Shown: positions 51,930-62,904 of the stretch, piece after piece | How positions within the stretch are numbered: position 1 is the stretch's first letter | Layout: every line of letters starts with the position of its first letter | NCBI GenBank assembly: GCA_022494885.1 | Contig: JAGVSM010002661.1 | Coordinates: 62,001 to 126,000, forward strand | Direction of reading: 5' to 3' | Length of the DNA stretch: 64,000 nt | Source of the DNA: Micrasema longulum | Lineage: Eukaryota > Arthropoda > Insecta > Trichoptera > Brachycentridae | Notes under the pieces: generated by a model | What the model was told of the DNA's origin: nothing | The model's database searches: none | Seen by the model: the letters and a program-made list of their open reading frames with translations, nothing else | Made by a program: the position numbers and the translations under genes

Positions 51930-53170
51930 TTTAATATTTGCATATTACCACTTACCGACTTTTCTATGTCTACCGGTGTCAAGACGTACCTATCTCTTCG
52001 TCAGGGCACTATTTAAACTAATATGCAAAACCCACTATACACCTTCAAACCAACATGCCGTGCATTTTAACCAGTAACCCTTACACGCACTGATTAGGTT
52101 ATGAGAATATTTTATGTTGTGGGAGAAATAGTTTAAAAACGAGAAGGGCGTGCGTTTAACAGATATAGGGTATTGATATTTGTGTTAAAGAACACATGAG
52201 GTGTCTTCACAATTCCAATTTCTCCGTACTTGCATAAAAATTGTAATCATGACTTTAATGCAGAAAAAGTAGTGTAAATCTTACATTCAAATAAAAGGGT
52301 TGAAAGTGAATAATATGGATATATTTAACATTAGGAAATAAAAACCTTTCAATATAGTCCATTACATAATTTTCCATTGTAATGGTCACCATCCACCCAT
52401 TAAACTATCCCACTTCGCATGTTTATCTGAGAGAGTTCTTTCAACCTCATTCACAAAACGGACTATCTCTTCGTTCTGGTAACGAGAGAACCCTTTTAAT
52501 ACCCTTTCATCGCTCTCACTTTCTTGCCTCCTCTTTCACAGAAGTAGTGGCTTGATTGTGGAATAATCTACCCACTTATGCTAGAGACACCCCTTCTTTA
52601 TTTAAATTTAAGTCAAGATTGAAATGTCACTATCTAAATATTTAAGTTGTTCCTTTATCCATTTTCTTTCCTTCCCATCCCTTATCCTCTCTTCATAAAA
52701 TAGTGTTATTTTTTATATATATAATTTAATAGTTAATTTTTGTTTTTGATAAAATCGTACGATCCAATATGTCTACGTACCTGCGATTTCCTCAAACTGA
52801 ACGATTCAGGTAGGTAGGAAGAAATTGTCTAAAGCCAATATGCCCGCCCTTGTGTGTATATTAATTGTATATAAAACGTGTTAAATAAATAATTAAACTC
52901 ACGCCCCCCCCTTCATCCGCTTCCTCTCGTTTTTCAAGTATTTCTCCCTCAATATTAAGTATTCTCATAACCTATCGGTGCATTCGGGTTACTTCGGGGT
53001 TACTTGTTAAAATGCATGGCATGTTGGTTTTGTATTTTTGCGCAACAACTATGGCGAAGTTGTATAGTGGGCTTTGTATGTTGGCTTAATTGGTGTCCTG
53101 ACGGAGAGATGGGTACGTCACGAAACCAGTGGATATAGAAATGTTTGTAAGTGATTTTATAAAAAAAATG
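51930..53170. mobile_element. element RF with ~200-bp inverted arms
   Basis: Left arm (51960-52160) and right arm (52905-53150, inverted) share ccaacatgccgtgcatttta, aggttatgagaatat, the cccactatacacctt block and cctgacgaagagataggtac gtc. A LINE 3' end (52430-52895) lies between them. The arms contain the CTGACG...CGTC...GAAACCAGT hairpin motif. The exact ends and class are unknown. Confidence 0.7.
52430..52895 (+). mobile_element. LINE 3' end inside RF
   Basis: HSQNGLSLRSGNERTLLIPF, HRSHFLASSFTEVVA, stop, LWNNLPTYARDTPSLFKFKS RLKCHYLNI: the LRS.N.RTL.IPF......F......LWN.LP C-terminal signature. The 3' UTR ends aaataaataattaaa. Confidence 0.8.
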
Positions 53171-53409
53171 TGTATTTAGAGGTAAAAAAAACATGAAAAT
53201 TATTTTACTATTAAAATTGTTTTTTGTTTTATTCTTTATTCAAAAATTTATTTATACCCTCTTTCGAATTATTACATCAATTTTACAAAAAATATATATT
53301 TTGTTTTATTCATACTCTGTTGTTGTAAATAATATTTTTTACATCTTTTGAAAAGTTTGTCTGCGTCTTTGGTTTAGTTTGGTCTGGTAGTTTATTGTAT
53401 AAATTCAGT

Positions 53410-54060
53410 CCCTGGTTTATTAGTCTTGACTGTCCTTGTCTTGTTTAAGAAGGTTGTACATGATATTTTTCTGATATTCTCGTAGTGTATCCATGTTTAC
53501 TACAATTTTTTTCAAGTTTTAGTTCTTCGTCTACAATTACATCAGTACCTAATTTATGAAAAAAATTTAAGGATTCTAGTTTAAAGAGTTCAGTTATATT
53601 TAATTGCTTCGTTTGTTTAAAGAGTGATTTGGTTCCTGTTAGATAGAAGGGGGGGTCATATACTAACTTTAATATTTTATTTTGCTGTCTTTGTATTATT
53701 TTTATGTTATTTTGATTTCCTGTTCCCCATAGTAGTTGCATAAAACATTTTTTTTTACATATGCTTCATACATTAGAATTTTTTCCGTTTTTGGAACAAA
53801 GTTTTTGATTTTTAATAAGACTCGATTATGTCGCCACTTTGCTAATTAAATTGTTTATATGATTTTTACATGTCAATTGTCCATCTATTGTTAATCCTTA
53901 GTATTTAATTTGTTCAATTTCAGTTAGTCGTCTATCATTTATGTAAGCATCTACATTATGACATATTTTTCTGGATTCAAAATAGATATGCAATATTGCA
54001 TTTTTTTCATTAATTGAAAGTAAGTTTGTGTTTGTTCATTTAGTCAACACAGTTAGGTCT
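53410..54060 (-). mobile_element. LINE RT thumb and C-terminal relic
   Basis: Minus strand: NVDAYINDRRLTEIEQIKY, stop, GLTIDGQLTCKNHINNLISK VAT (53960-53840), then KILMYEAYVKK, and LLWGTGNQNNIKIIQRQQNK ILKLVYDPPFYLTGTKSLFK, LFKLESLNFFHKLGTDVIVD (53741-53500). At least one stop and two frame changes. Confidence 0.8.
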
Positions 54061-54394
54061 TCGTTAATGATATTTTAATAAAAATCTTTAAGAACGAAAA
54101 TAGACTCTAAATAAAAAGTCAGTTCTACATTTTTTCAAATTACTACGAGTATAATTGGTTAATTTGCTAGTAGAATTTTAAAACAATGAATTGCGTAATG
54201 ACTTTGTCTGTATATATTTGTTTTTTTTAAATAAATAACTGACGATTAAGACTAAACAGTACATTTTATCTTTTTACCTTCAATATATGGCGCATTTTAT
54301 TGCATTATCACATATGTTAAGATTATATAATTAGCTAGAAAGTAATGCTGATATTGTGTTCACATACAATTGATAAACGAAATCTAAACATAAC

Positions 54395-54885
54395 AAACAA
54401 ATTACAACAGGAATGGGAAACATTTTAGAGAAGGAATATGGAAGTCTAGGCAATTTACAGGGCTTATGACCTGTCATTGGCTGGTTTAAGTGCCCACTTT
54501 ACATACTGTGTAACATTCACGATTTTGCCTATTTTAAAATTTTTAATGGCTTGTTACATATATCAATAAATGGAAAACAAACACTATAGTTTGAGCCAGA
54601 ACGATAGAGGAAAGAGTATTGCGCATAGTTAGTGCTACAGACTGGCAGATGGAATAAATACTTATTTTTTGTCACGCGAAAGAGGACATTAAGATTAATT
54701 TTGCCTATGTTTGAACATTCATATTTCTTCAATTCTTCCATCTGTTGATTTTAGTGAAGAGAGCTGAAACCTTTATTGTTATGAAGAGATTCATCTGAAC
54801 GAATTATTACACATAGACAACGCCTGAAAGCAATTTTCCAATTATTAAACTTTTTCTTGAACCAGTTGGTTTTAATAATACAAAT
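54395..54885 (-). repeat. RA repeat copy with LINE insertion
   Basis: 54395-54535 and 54698-54885 form one RA copy in minus orientation (ggcttatgacctgtcattgg, tttaagtgcccactttaca, then ttcttccatctgttgatttt, aacgcctgaaagcaattttc, tttttcttgaaccagttggt). Confidence 0.85.
54536..54697 (-). mobile_element. LINE L4 coding fragment inserted in RA, 11-bp duplication
   Basis: attttgcctat flanks it (54524-54534 and about 54699-54709). Minus strand reads NLNVLFRVTKNKYLFHLPVC STNYAQYSFLYRSGSNY ... KPLKILK stop, matching 41279-41390. It lacks the long CA-rich 3' UTR, so it is truncated at both ends. Confidence 0.75.
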
Positions 54886-54947
54886 TATATAACCAATTGT
54901 TATTATTATACTAATGTCTTCTTTTTTTTTATTGTTTGTGAAGTACC

Positions 54948-55460
54948 TTCTTATTTATTTATTTATTAACGGACATTGTCCATGTATACAATTTATAAGG
55001 TTTAAATATTACAAATAAAAGAGTAGTTTAAAACATTTAAAGAAAAAGAAAGAAGCATTGACAAACATAAGGGACATCGAGACAAGATCTGGACTATTTA
55101 TTTAGTGCTCGTTTAAATCGTTGTAAACTTAAACCAAAAAAGTCCAGATATGGTCTTGAGTTAACAATACGACAAAGACGGGTCATTGGAGAATGAAGGC
55201 GATATTTTGTTCTATGCTGATCGATAAACAGTACTTCATTGTTTCTCAACCTACGAGTCGGAATATTGAATTTTACTTGTCCCAGTAATGATGGAACATC
55301 GATTATACCATTTAGTATGCTGAACATATATATGGAGTCAATATTACTTCTACGTTTTTGTAGACTAGAAATATTTAACATTGACTCTATTTCAGCATAA
55401 GAATAATTATCTCTCTCTAGTCCAAGCATCCACGCTATTTTTATTCTTCTTCTTTCTAAG
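54948..55460 (-). mobile_element. LINE 3' end, L2-related, open C-terminus
   Basis: Minus strand open from about 55450: KIAWMLGLERDNYSYAEIES, MLNISSLQKRRSNIDSIYMF, SLLGQVKFNIPTRRLRNNEV, LHSPMTRLCRIVNSRPYLDF FGLSLQRFKRALNK stop at 55094. Resembles the 20450-20600 LINE (GNYSYFEIEQSLNLSSLERC). The 3' tail is TTATTTATTTATTTATTAAC on plus. Confidence 0.85.
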
Positions 55461-55765
55461 TCATTTCTCTATTTCTCTTCTAATATTTTCCATTATTTTC
55501 TATCGTGTGCCTTTTTCGGTCAATTTCTTCCCGCGACTGTGATCACACCACCTGCCCATCTTTTCTGGGGTTGCCCTGCTGGTCTTTGTTTTCCCACGGT
55601 CTCCATTTCAGGGCTCTGGGTGTCCTTCATTTCCCTGTCTCGCAACAGGACCCGCCCATTGCCATTTTAATTTAGCGACGACGGTCTGCTATGTCGCCGA
55701 CCTTTGTTCGGCGTCTGATCTTTTTCTTTCTTGCCTTGATCGTCACGAATCAGATCAGATATTTC
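55455..55765 (-). mobile_element. second LINE C-terminal fragment
   Basis: Minus strand: RRRTKVGDIADRRR, stop, then in shifting frames TLKWRPWENKDQQGNPRKDG and QSREEIDRKRHTIENNG. Corresponds to the RTKV.DI..R...LKW.WAGHV.R....W.....EWRP.......GRP C-terminus of another LINE class. GC-rich and degraded. Confidence 0.6.
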
Positions 55766-56017
55766 TTTCTTACTATATGCTAATGTTTAATATTAATTTT
55801 TTTTTGTGAATTGTTTTAATTTCTTTGTACTATATACATGCTTGCTATCTTATTTCAGTTTTATGTACATATTATTACTTGTTACTATATTATTATTATT
55901 ATTACCATACCTTTATGTAAATATTATTCTGTCCCAAAATTGTTATCCCAGAAGTACAAAAAAATTGTATGATTTAACAAAAAAATAAATAAAAAAACAA
56001 ATTTTTTAAAATTTTTA

Positions 56018-56158
56018 TTTTTAAAATTATGTATGAAAACATTTCTCCACAGTATATTGATTTTGAAAATACGAATATTTTTTTAATTTCTTTTTACATG
56101 TTTTTATCAGTATTCGTGACATATAATATTTTCCTATTAGCGGAGTTGAAGTTAGGAA
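56018..56158 (+). repeat. RG repeat copy 2
   Basis: ttatgtatgaaaacatttct ccacag, attgattttgaaa, tttttatcagtattcgtgac, tttcctatta match 40455-40595. Confidence 0.65.
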
Positions 56159-56159
56159 G

Positions 56160-56889
56160 CAGTTTTTAATCCATATGCCAGGTATTTTAAAATATTTTTT
56201 ATTTTTTTTATTTATTTAATCCAATATATTATATAAATACATAGTTTTCAAAAGAAAATGTTAATATAATAGGTACATTCAATGTAATTTCCTTTTTATT
56301 TATGGATGTAGCCACTCCGCTGGCCCACAGGCACGTTCCGGAGTGTCAGTGTATTATTTATTTTATACAAATAGTACATACATACTTTCACATCAATCGT
56401 TGTGTAAAAATTCAAAAGAAATATTAAAAAAGATTTCAAAAGATTATTTTCAAAATCAACTATTTCTATTTAAAATATTGGTAATTGAATGTGATTTTTT
56501 TTTTGTTTATCTTGTATACATTTTCTGGTCTTTCAAATGACAGGTTATTGTTGTTTGTGATGATTTGCACATAAACATATTATTTTTGTCTTATTTTGTG
56601 TTTTTCTTCTTTGATCTCGGAGTACGCCAATACGATGATAAAACACATTCGATATTTTTTGTAAGTTTCCATAGTATATGCACATTAGTGCACATGTTAA
56701 CGTTGTTACTTTTTTTTCTAAAATAAATTTTTTCATTGATTATCATGTATATTACATATTATGTTTTTGATTAGCAAAATACTATATTTTTACTATCTTA
56801 GAACAGAGTTCCTTTATATTACTGCATTATTTTTTAAGTAAATATAGTAAGACAAATAAATAACTTTCCTACGTATTTTCAATATCCTT
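56160..56889. other. no gene; LINE UTR-like patch at 56300
   Basis: 56305-56345 (tagccactccgctggcccac aggcacgttccggagtg) is a GC-rich patch of the sort found near LINE 3' ends. The remainder is AT-rich with no supported frame. Confidence 0.4.
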
Positions 56890-57005
56890 ACGGTTAAATA
56901 ATCAGCGCATTCGCCTACCCTGCAAAAAGTCACGGTTTCGATTCCCCACGTGGTCGACATGAAATACTTGTTTTTTAAAAATGCATTTTTACACTGGAAA
57001 TACTA
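56890..57005 (+). mobile_element. SINE-3 copy, diverged head
   Basis: ggttaaataatcagcgcatt cgcctaccctgcaaaaagtc, cacggtttcgattccccacg, gtcgacatgaaatacttgtt, tgcatttttacactggaaat. Confidence 0.75.
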
Positions 57006-58349
57006 AGACCACTATAAGGACATAATACAAGATAACTTATTTTATTTTATCTCATTTATGCAAAAACACACTCAATAACTCCTTTTATTTTTCTTTCTTT
57101 TCTTTCAAGTTAGTAATTTTTATTCATTTTTGTTTTGTACTTTAGTGGAAAAATTAAGGAATTTTTTATCTTTTAATTTTTTAATTAATATATTGTACAT
57201 ATTACATAAGCTATCTCTACATTGTTTTATTAAAATTATATGTGAGGATATAAGAAGCAAATTTAGAAATCTCCATCAAAAACTGAAAATAGTTATTGAT
57301 GCCAAAATAAACTGTACATAAAAACCTAGCTACCAAAATAATAGCGAAATTCAAAACCGTCTCAAAATCTCGCAAAAACATATTTTAATTATAAAACTTG
57401 ACACCGCAAACTTAGCATTCTCGATTGAGTTAGTGAAGCATAATTAGAAATCTCACAATTAAGTTTTTCGCAAATATCTAAGCAACTCCTTCAATGGGGA
57501 TTACTATGTTTGCTTTTAATGCACTGATGTTTTTGTTTTATATTGTAGAATGGGCTTTGCACTATTACGCCATTTTGCTGGATTTTTTATTACTATTTCA
57601 TAGTTTCTGGGATGACACTTGAAGTTTAAAACATCACCATGCTTTCAAGTAATAAAAATAACCTAGAAACGTTGCAATTGGAGTGTCAAAGCAGTCCCAT
57701 ATGAACCACTGGGTGCGCGTAAGGTAGTGATGACGTAGTGGTTTAAATACGAAATCTTATTAAATATGCTGTCTACTAATAATACGAACGCGGTTTCGTT
57801 TCAAACCACAGTGATTTCCGATATTCTCGCTAGCGATTCATGTGGTGACGTTACTAATTTCCATTTCAAAGTGGTGTCACAATGCTTGTGCACTAGCACA
57901 GCGAACGAGGGCTTATTTGAAATTATGTCACGTGATTTCCCGCCAATGTCATAAAGTGGTTTTAGGGATGTGCCACCCACACTAATCGACATTGACAATA
58001 ATTTATTCAATCGATAGTCGAAATTCTAAACTTTTTAACGCTGTTAAAATATAAATTATGCTGCTCACTTCATATTCTAAGTTATTATTTACCTATATAT
58101 ATGTATATTTTTTAGCTACATATTTTTTTTATATATTTAATAATCTGTTATGACTTTTTATGCTGTGCTGTTTTTATGCTGTGTAATAATTATCATTAAA
58201 AAAATATAATGAAAATAATAATTACCTATGATAAGAGGCATATCCAGAAAGTAAGATTACTCACTTTTTGTATTAAAAAAAAATTACATAAAAAAAAATT
58301 ACAGTGTATTGTTTGTATATATATTACTTATTTTTACGCATAATTGCCT
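57005..58349. other. no recognisable gene
   Basis: 57660-57990 is less AT-rich with overlapping short frames on both strands and no family signature. Nothing else supported. Confidence 0.4.
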
Positions 58350-58566
58350 TCCTGTTATATGAAGGTTGTAAGTCGTCTAGAAAAGGCAATAATTCCTGTC
58401 CGAGTTGAAGGTAGGAGAAGCCAGGGTAGAATCCCATATAGATGGACTGACCAAATAAAAGTGGCTACGGGGCTAATATTTGATGAGTCAGTTCGTCAGG
58501 CTGAGGACATACTGGAGTGGAACAGACTAATCAGAAGTGTTCATGGTGATCATGATCCTCAGCATT
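58350..58566 (+). mobile_element. LINE C-terminus (GRxPxRWTDQIK type)
   Basis: KVVSRLEKAIIPVRVEGRRS QGRIPYRWTDQIKVATGLIF DESVRQAEDILEWNRLIRSV HGDHDPQH stop. The EGRR..GR.P.RWTDQIK..TG....SVRQAEDR..W......HDPQH pattern is a common LINE (RTE/Jockey-like) C-terminus. Open to the stop. Confidence 0.8.
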
Positions 58567-58589
58567 GAGAGACCGACTTGGAAGAAGAA

Positions 58590-58712
58590 TCCTTACCTCT
58601 GTTTTGTATAAATACATTGATCTCCTTAATAAAGATACCAGTCTCAAAGATGTTGCGAAAGCAAAGAAACCAGTCATTGGATATTCCAAACATTTTAACA
58701 TTAAGTTTATTC
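58590..58712 (+). repeat. repeat RH copy 2 with GAAA-capped hairpin
   Basis: Begins 23 nt after the LINE stop codon. The hairpin is ttgc-GAAA-gcaa; the equivalent stem at 978-1100 is tcgc-GAAA-gcga, a compensatory pair change. The outer pair ccagt / attgg is also kept (one G-U). Confidence 0.7.
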
Positions 58713-58743
58713 AAATAAAACATAAAACGATGCCAAGCTGCAG

Positions 58744-58950
58744 CTAACACGTCATTATAACAATCTCTTCAAGGAAAATGAACGAAAATTGCTTAGTTGC
58801 AGGATTTACACTAGTAAAAAATACGATCTTATCGGCATTTTCGCCTAAATGAGAAAGCTTTGATAATGAAATATCTTTGGACGCATCATCCATCATTTCG
58901 TACCAAAACCGACAGCGGGGGATAGTATCGATTAGCAACCCCATCCCTAC
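58744..58950 (-). other. unidentified open frame
   Basis: 66 codons, MGLLIDTIPRCRFWYEMMDD, ASKDISLSKLSHLGENADKI VFFTSVNPATKQFSFIFLEE IVIMTC stop. The composition is protein-like (balanced, not AT-driven), but I recognise no family and see no clear splice sites. It may be a fragment of an unknown mobile element ORF or a pseudogene. Confidence 0.25.
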
Positions 58951-59104
58951 GTTTGCAACCTACCCAGCTGTGTATAGAGCTATACACGAAACTTTCTGAG
59001 TATCCAAGAAGAAAGTTTGAGTCCAAAGTCATTCTGGTTATATGTAAACTAGACATGTATGAACTCTGAATGATATGGATGTTCAAAACACGATAAAACT
59101 TTGA

Positions 59105-59830
59105 AAATTTATTTTATTTTATTTATTCATGTTTTTCTCTTACAAACTATAATTAATAATAAAAATAGTGTAACCTCACTGGGATTACCTGTGCCGAGGA
59201 CACTGTTAAAAAGTATACACAGTATACTTTTCTGAAATATTTTTACATTTGAAGACTAACTTAATAAACAGAGATAATTTACAAAATATTCAGACAGTTT
59301 TAAAAACTACGTATTTATATGCATCTATATTATTTATATTTCAAAACGCACAATGAAAATAACAAAAACCTAACATAAGCTATACACTTAAGGGGCCGTT
59401 GATTCAATATTGTTTTGGGCGAATGAGACAATCCATTTTACTTCTACCTAGCTCCACTATCCATTTTTTTATAGCTTTTTTAAACATTTTCTCGTTACTA
59501 ATTGTTTTAATAGATAGTGGAAGTGGGTTATAGATTTTAATTGAATAATACCCAAAATCCCTTTGTTCGAATGTGGTATTAATTTGTATTCGTTTAAGTT
59601 GTCCTTGTGTAGAGGATCTAGTGATTATATTATTTGTATGTGATGTATTGTAGGGGTTATGTCTTTCATCTGAGTAAGAGTAGTTTTTGAATCTGTAAGT
59701 GAGTATTGTTTCAGCGTATAATTGTTTCGGTGTCATAAGTTGTGATTTGTGGAATATTTCTTCAGTAGATGTCTGTATCAAGACTCTGAGCATTACTTTA
59801 ATTATTAATTCATTTAAGTATTTGTACATT
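59105..59830 (-). mobile_element. LINE 3' end, open 141-codon C-terminus
   Basis: Minus strand, 59829-59404: YLNELIIKVMLRVLIQTSTE, QLYAETILTYRFKNYSYSDE, NNIITRSSTQGQLKRIQINT, TFEQRDFGYYSIKIYNPLPL, SIKTISNEKMFKKAIKKWIV ELGRSKMDCLIRPKQY stop. G....I.IYN.LP..I is the usual C-terminal LINE signature. The 3' UTR ends in TTTATTTTATTTTATTTATT at 59108. Uninterrupted, so young; an older copy is at 15890-16030. Confidence 0.85.
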
Positions 59831-60004
59831 AATATTCATTTAATACTTAATGATAAGATTGATGAAAAATATAATCCATTATGTAGCATGACAGGTACTT
59901 CAATACTTATTCTTTCTATTTTTTTCCTGGGTGGTAACATAAGTTGTGTCTGTTTTTTCCAAAGGATGAGAACAAGAACACACAAAAAAATACTACAAAT
60001 TTGT

Positions 60005-60735
60005 CAATTACAATATTTTGAGTTTGTCCAAATATTTAAGACAAAAGACTGTATTTCAACCCTAAGGGAGTTATTAAGATTAACAACTTACAATAGAGAT
60101 AGAGAACATTTTAAAGAATATGGAAGTTGACGCATTTACTGGGTAAGTGATCTGTCGTCGGCCGGTTTTATTTTTTAAAAATATATATCTTTTTTTTTCC
60201 GTTATTCTACAATAGATATACATGAGTTAAATAAAAATACAAAAAAACGAATACATTAACACAAAAAAAAAAACCTACAAAGTCGTGGTCTGCGTGTGGG
60301 CTTACATTTTATTTTAATATAAAATAAATTCTACTGGAAGAATACGATAAATACCGAAAAGTTAAAAAGTTCATGCTAATATTAGAACACCATTTTTTTG
60401 TATTTAAAGATAAAAAAATCATTATAAAAGTATCTTCTATTCTTTGAAAAAATAAACTATTTAAATCGGTTTTTTTATTCATAATTTCAACAAAAAATTA
60501 AATTTAAAAAAAAGAAAATAATGGTTTAAGTGGCCACTTTAGCCACAATAACATTCACAATTTTGCATATGTTTGAACATCTATATTTCTTCAATTCTTC
60601 CATCTCTTAATTTTACTGATATTAAAAAGCTGAAACTGTGAAGAGATCTATCTCATCGAATTATTTTAAATATTAGGTAACGCCTGAAAACCATTTTCTG
60701 ATCTTAGAACTTTTTCTTGGACCAGTTGGTTTAAG
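60005..60735 (-). repeat. RA repeat copy split by a ~350-bp AT-rich insertion
   Basis: 60005-60169 (acaatattttgagtttgtcc, cctaagggagttattaagat, acaatagagatagagaacat, ttactgggtaagtgatctgt) and 60521-60735 (ggtttaagtggccactttag, cttcaattcttccatctctt, taacgcctgaaaaccatttt, ctttttcttggaccagttgg) are one RA unit in minus orientation. ggttt(t)a lies at both junctions. The insert 60170-60520 is unclassified. Confidence 0.8.
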
Positions 60736-60780
60736 CCCGGCTGGCTTAAAGCCAAAGTTTAAAACCAACTGGTCCAAAAA
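60716..60780. repeat. palindrome at an RA end
   Basis: tggaccagttggttt and aaaccaactggtcca form an 15-bp inverted pair; gcccggctggc / aagccaaag lies in the loop. It marks a head-to-head RA junction. Confidence 0.75.
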
Positions 60781-60849
60781 TATTTTTCAAAAATTGTAAA
60801 ACTGTTTCCGGGCGTTGCAAAACAAAAATGCCTGGCTGCCCACTTTAAA

Positions 60850-60918
60850 AACCTTGTCAGGGATCGAACCTGGTAAGCGTGATAGGCGAGCGTCCCGACC
60901 ACTACACAACGAGGCAAA
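60850..60918 (-). mobile_element. SINE-3 head fragment
   Basis: Minus strand: gcctcgttgtgtagtggtcg ggacgctcgcctatcac, accaggttcgatccctgac. Confidence 0.75.
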
Positions 60919-61299
60919 CTTGTATTCACGCAATTTCGCTTTTCAGGATTTTTAGGTGAATGTAGCTAATGAGTCAAAAACACTCGTCTGGAACACTGGT
61001 TCTATTTTACCTGCAGATCTGTATTCTTTATCCGCCTGGACACAGACGAACAAATAAATAAATGTGTTATTCTTGACAAGTCAATCATCACAGACAAGGG
61101 TATTTTAAAAAAAATACTTGGCGATTTGATTATATTTTGATATTTTGGCTAAGTAATTCACTGTCGTTGTTGTGACTTAATGGTATTTTGTACGTATTTT
61201 ATTTTCGTTAAGATCGTAAAAATTGGCAACCTTTCAAAAAATAATACTTTTACGTATTATATATTTTGGCAGACAAAAATCAAACGATATATTAAGTTT

Positions 61300-61485
61300 G
61301 TGCAAATATTTGTACTAGATTTCATTCCTCAGGGAGTTACTAAAATTAACATTCGGGAATATGAAATTCTAGGTATATACAAACAAAGCTTTTAAAAAAT
61401 ATTTTTTTACGGAATTATCAGTCCATTTGTGATCCAATTTAAGTGACCACTTTATACCCTGGTAAAATTCACCATTCTGCCGTTG
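61300..61485 (-). repeat. RA repeat, diverged
   Basis: gatttcattcctcagggagt tactaaaattaac, cgggaatatgaaattctagg, tttaagtgaccactttatac, aattcaccattctgccgt align weakly but in order. Confidence 0.6.
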
Positions 61486-61547
61486 AAATTAGTGTATCCA
61501 TATTGCTAACCATCTGTTTCCGTGGCGCGAGTGTAATGCATTAAAAA

Positions 61548-61945
61548 AATAGGAAGTTTGGTGGTTTTTGACAATTTTTAAATTTGCAAATAAACTACAA
61601 AACTAATACAAAATTAAAACACAGCATTTTTTTACGAATCGTATTATCAGCGCTAAGATTTTTTAAAGTTTTGTAATTTTGAAATTACTCCGCCAGTGAC
61701 GTCTCAAGTTCTCTTACGCTTCTTCTCGGTCAGTTCTGCCGATTGGTCCGTTGACGGTAAGTAAACCGGAAATCTCCTACAACACTCTTATCATTGGTTG
61801 ATTCATATGAACAAGTGACGTCGTTCAAAGTAGTTCGTTTTTATTTAAATATTTTTTTCGTATTAATGAACTTTGCCAAATAATTTTACTGGTAAGTCAT
61901 TCACAAATAATAAAAAAATTTACAAACCACCGAACTTTCTCGTTT
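61548..61945. mobile_element. ~400-bp foldback MITE
   Basis: aggaagtttggtggtttttg on the left pairs with caaaccaccgaactttct on the right; aaatttgcaaataa / ttcacaaataataaaaaaatt extend it. The centre has gtgacgtctcaag and gtgacgtcgttc. Non-coding. Confidence 0.7.
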
Positions 61946-62044
61946 TTTAGTTTTGTTTATTTATTTGTGACAATATTAATCGTTTTACATAACATATGAA
62001 ATTACAAATTACATCACAAACTTTCGATTGTAATTGCCCCCCTG

Positions 62045-62135
62045 AAACCTAAGACTGGTCTTACCGTCCTTCCTTACCTTGCAAATGCAGTGCCCTATGC
62101 ACAACTACGTGCGGATAAAGAAATGATGACGGCAT
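62045..62135 (+). mobile_element. SINE-3 tail fragment
   Basis: aagactggtcttaccgtcct, gcagtgccctatgcacaact acgtgcggataaagaaatga tgac matches the SINE-3 3' region. Confidence 0.55.
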
Positions 62136-62534
62136 ATTTTTATAAATAGTTTTTCAGTCTTCTTGCAAAATGGATATTACCAACATCCCTCCATAGAATA
62201 ATAACTAATATGCTTGTAAATTGTACTTGTTTGTTATTCTCCGAGCAATAAAATTGCGACATTTCGCTAGATTTTGTGAAAACGTTATTTTTATTTTTTG
62301 TGGAAAAGCAATATTGCTACCATATATTTGTTGACTCAGTCAATATAATCCAATTGTCTCATATTTTATTTGGTTACATCATAATCAAAGAAAAATCAAT
62401 ACCAATTTTCTTTTAAATTATTTATTTATTTGATTACATTTTTTCTCTTCACGTTTTTGTACATTTTTCATTACGTACTGCAACGGTGAGCTAGTGCGAT
62501 CGATAAATAAAATTTAATTTAGAGATTTTCTGAA

Positions 62535-62620
62535 AATTGTCTTGTCAACCTGCGATCCTCTACTCACAAAACCAGTCGCCTCCCACCAGGCCACAACGCT
62601 AGAGCATACAGGGGTTCCTA
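62535..62620 (-). mobile_element. possible tRNA-like SINE head
   Basis: Minus strand: agcgttgtggcctggtggga (A-box-like), agtagaggatcgcaggttga. Looks like a diverged SINE-1 head; no body was identified. Confidence 0.35.
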
Positions 62621-62904
62621 GGCTCGAAGTTTACCACATAAAATACAGAAATACATTAGATAAAATATTTAAAATGAAACTTGTTTTTTACAGTATATGA
62701 ATTCAATACATAATCATGAGAATTTATACGTTTACTACTATCAATTCTAATATATACCTATATGTATATTTATAGGTATAAGTGGGTGGGTATAAAGAGT
62801 ATCTATACCTATATAACAGTACTTACTCGTATATATGCGAGAAAAGTATCGCAAATTTTGAATTTCCATGGGTTACGTATATTCGATTTTCGTTTTTTTT
62901 GTGG

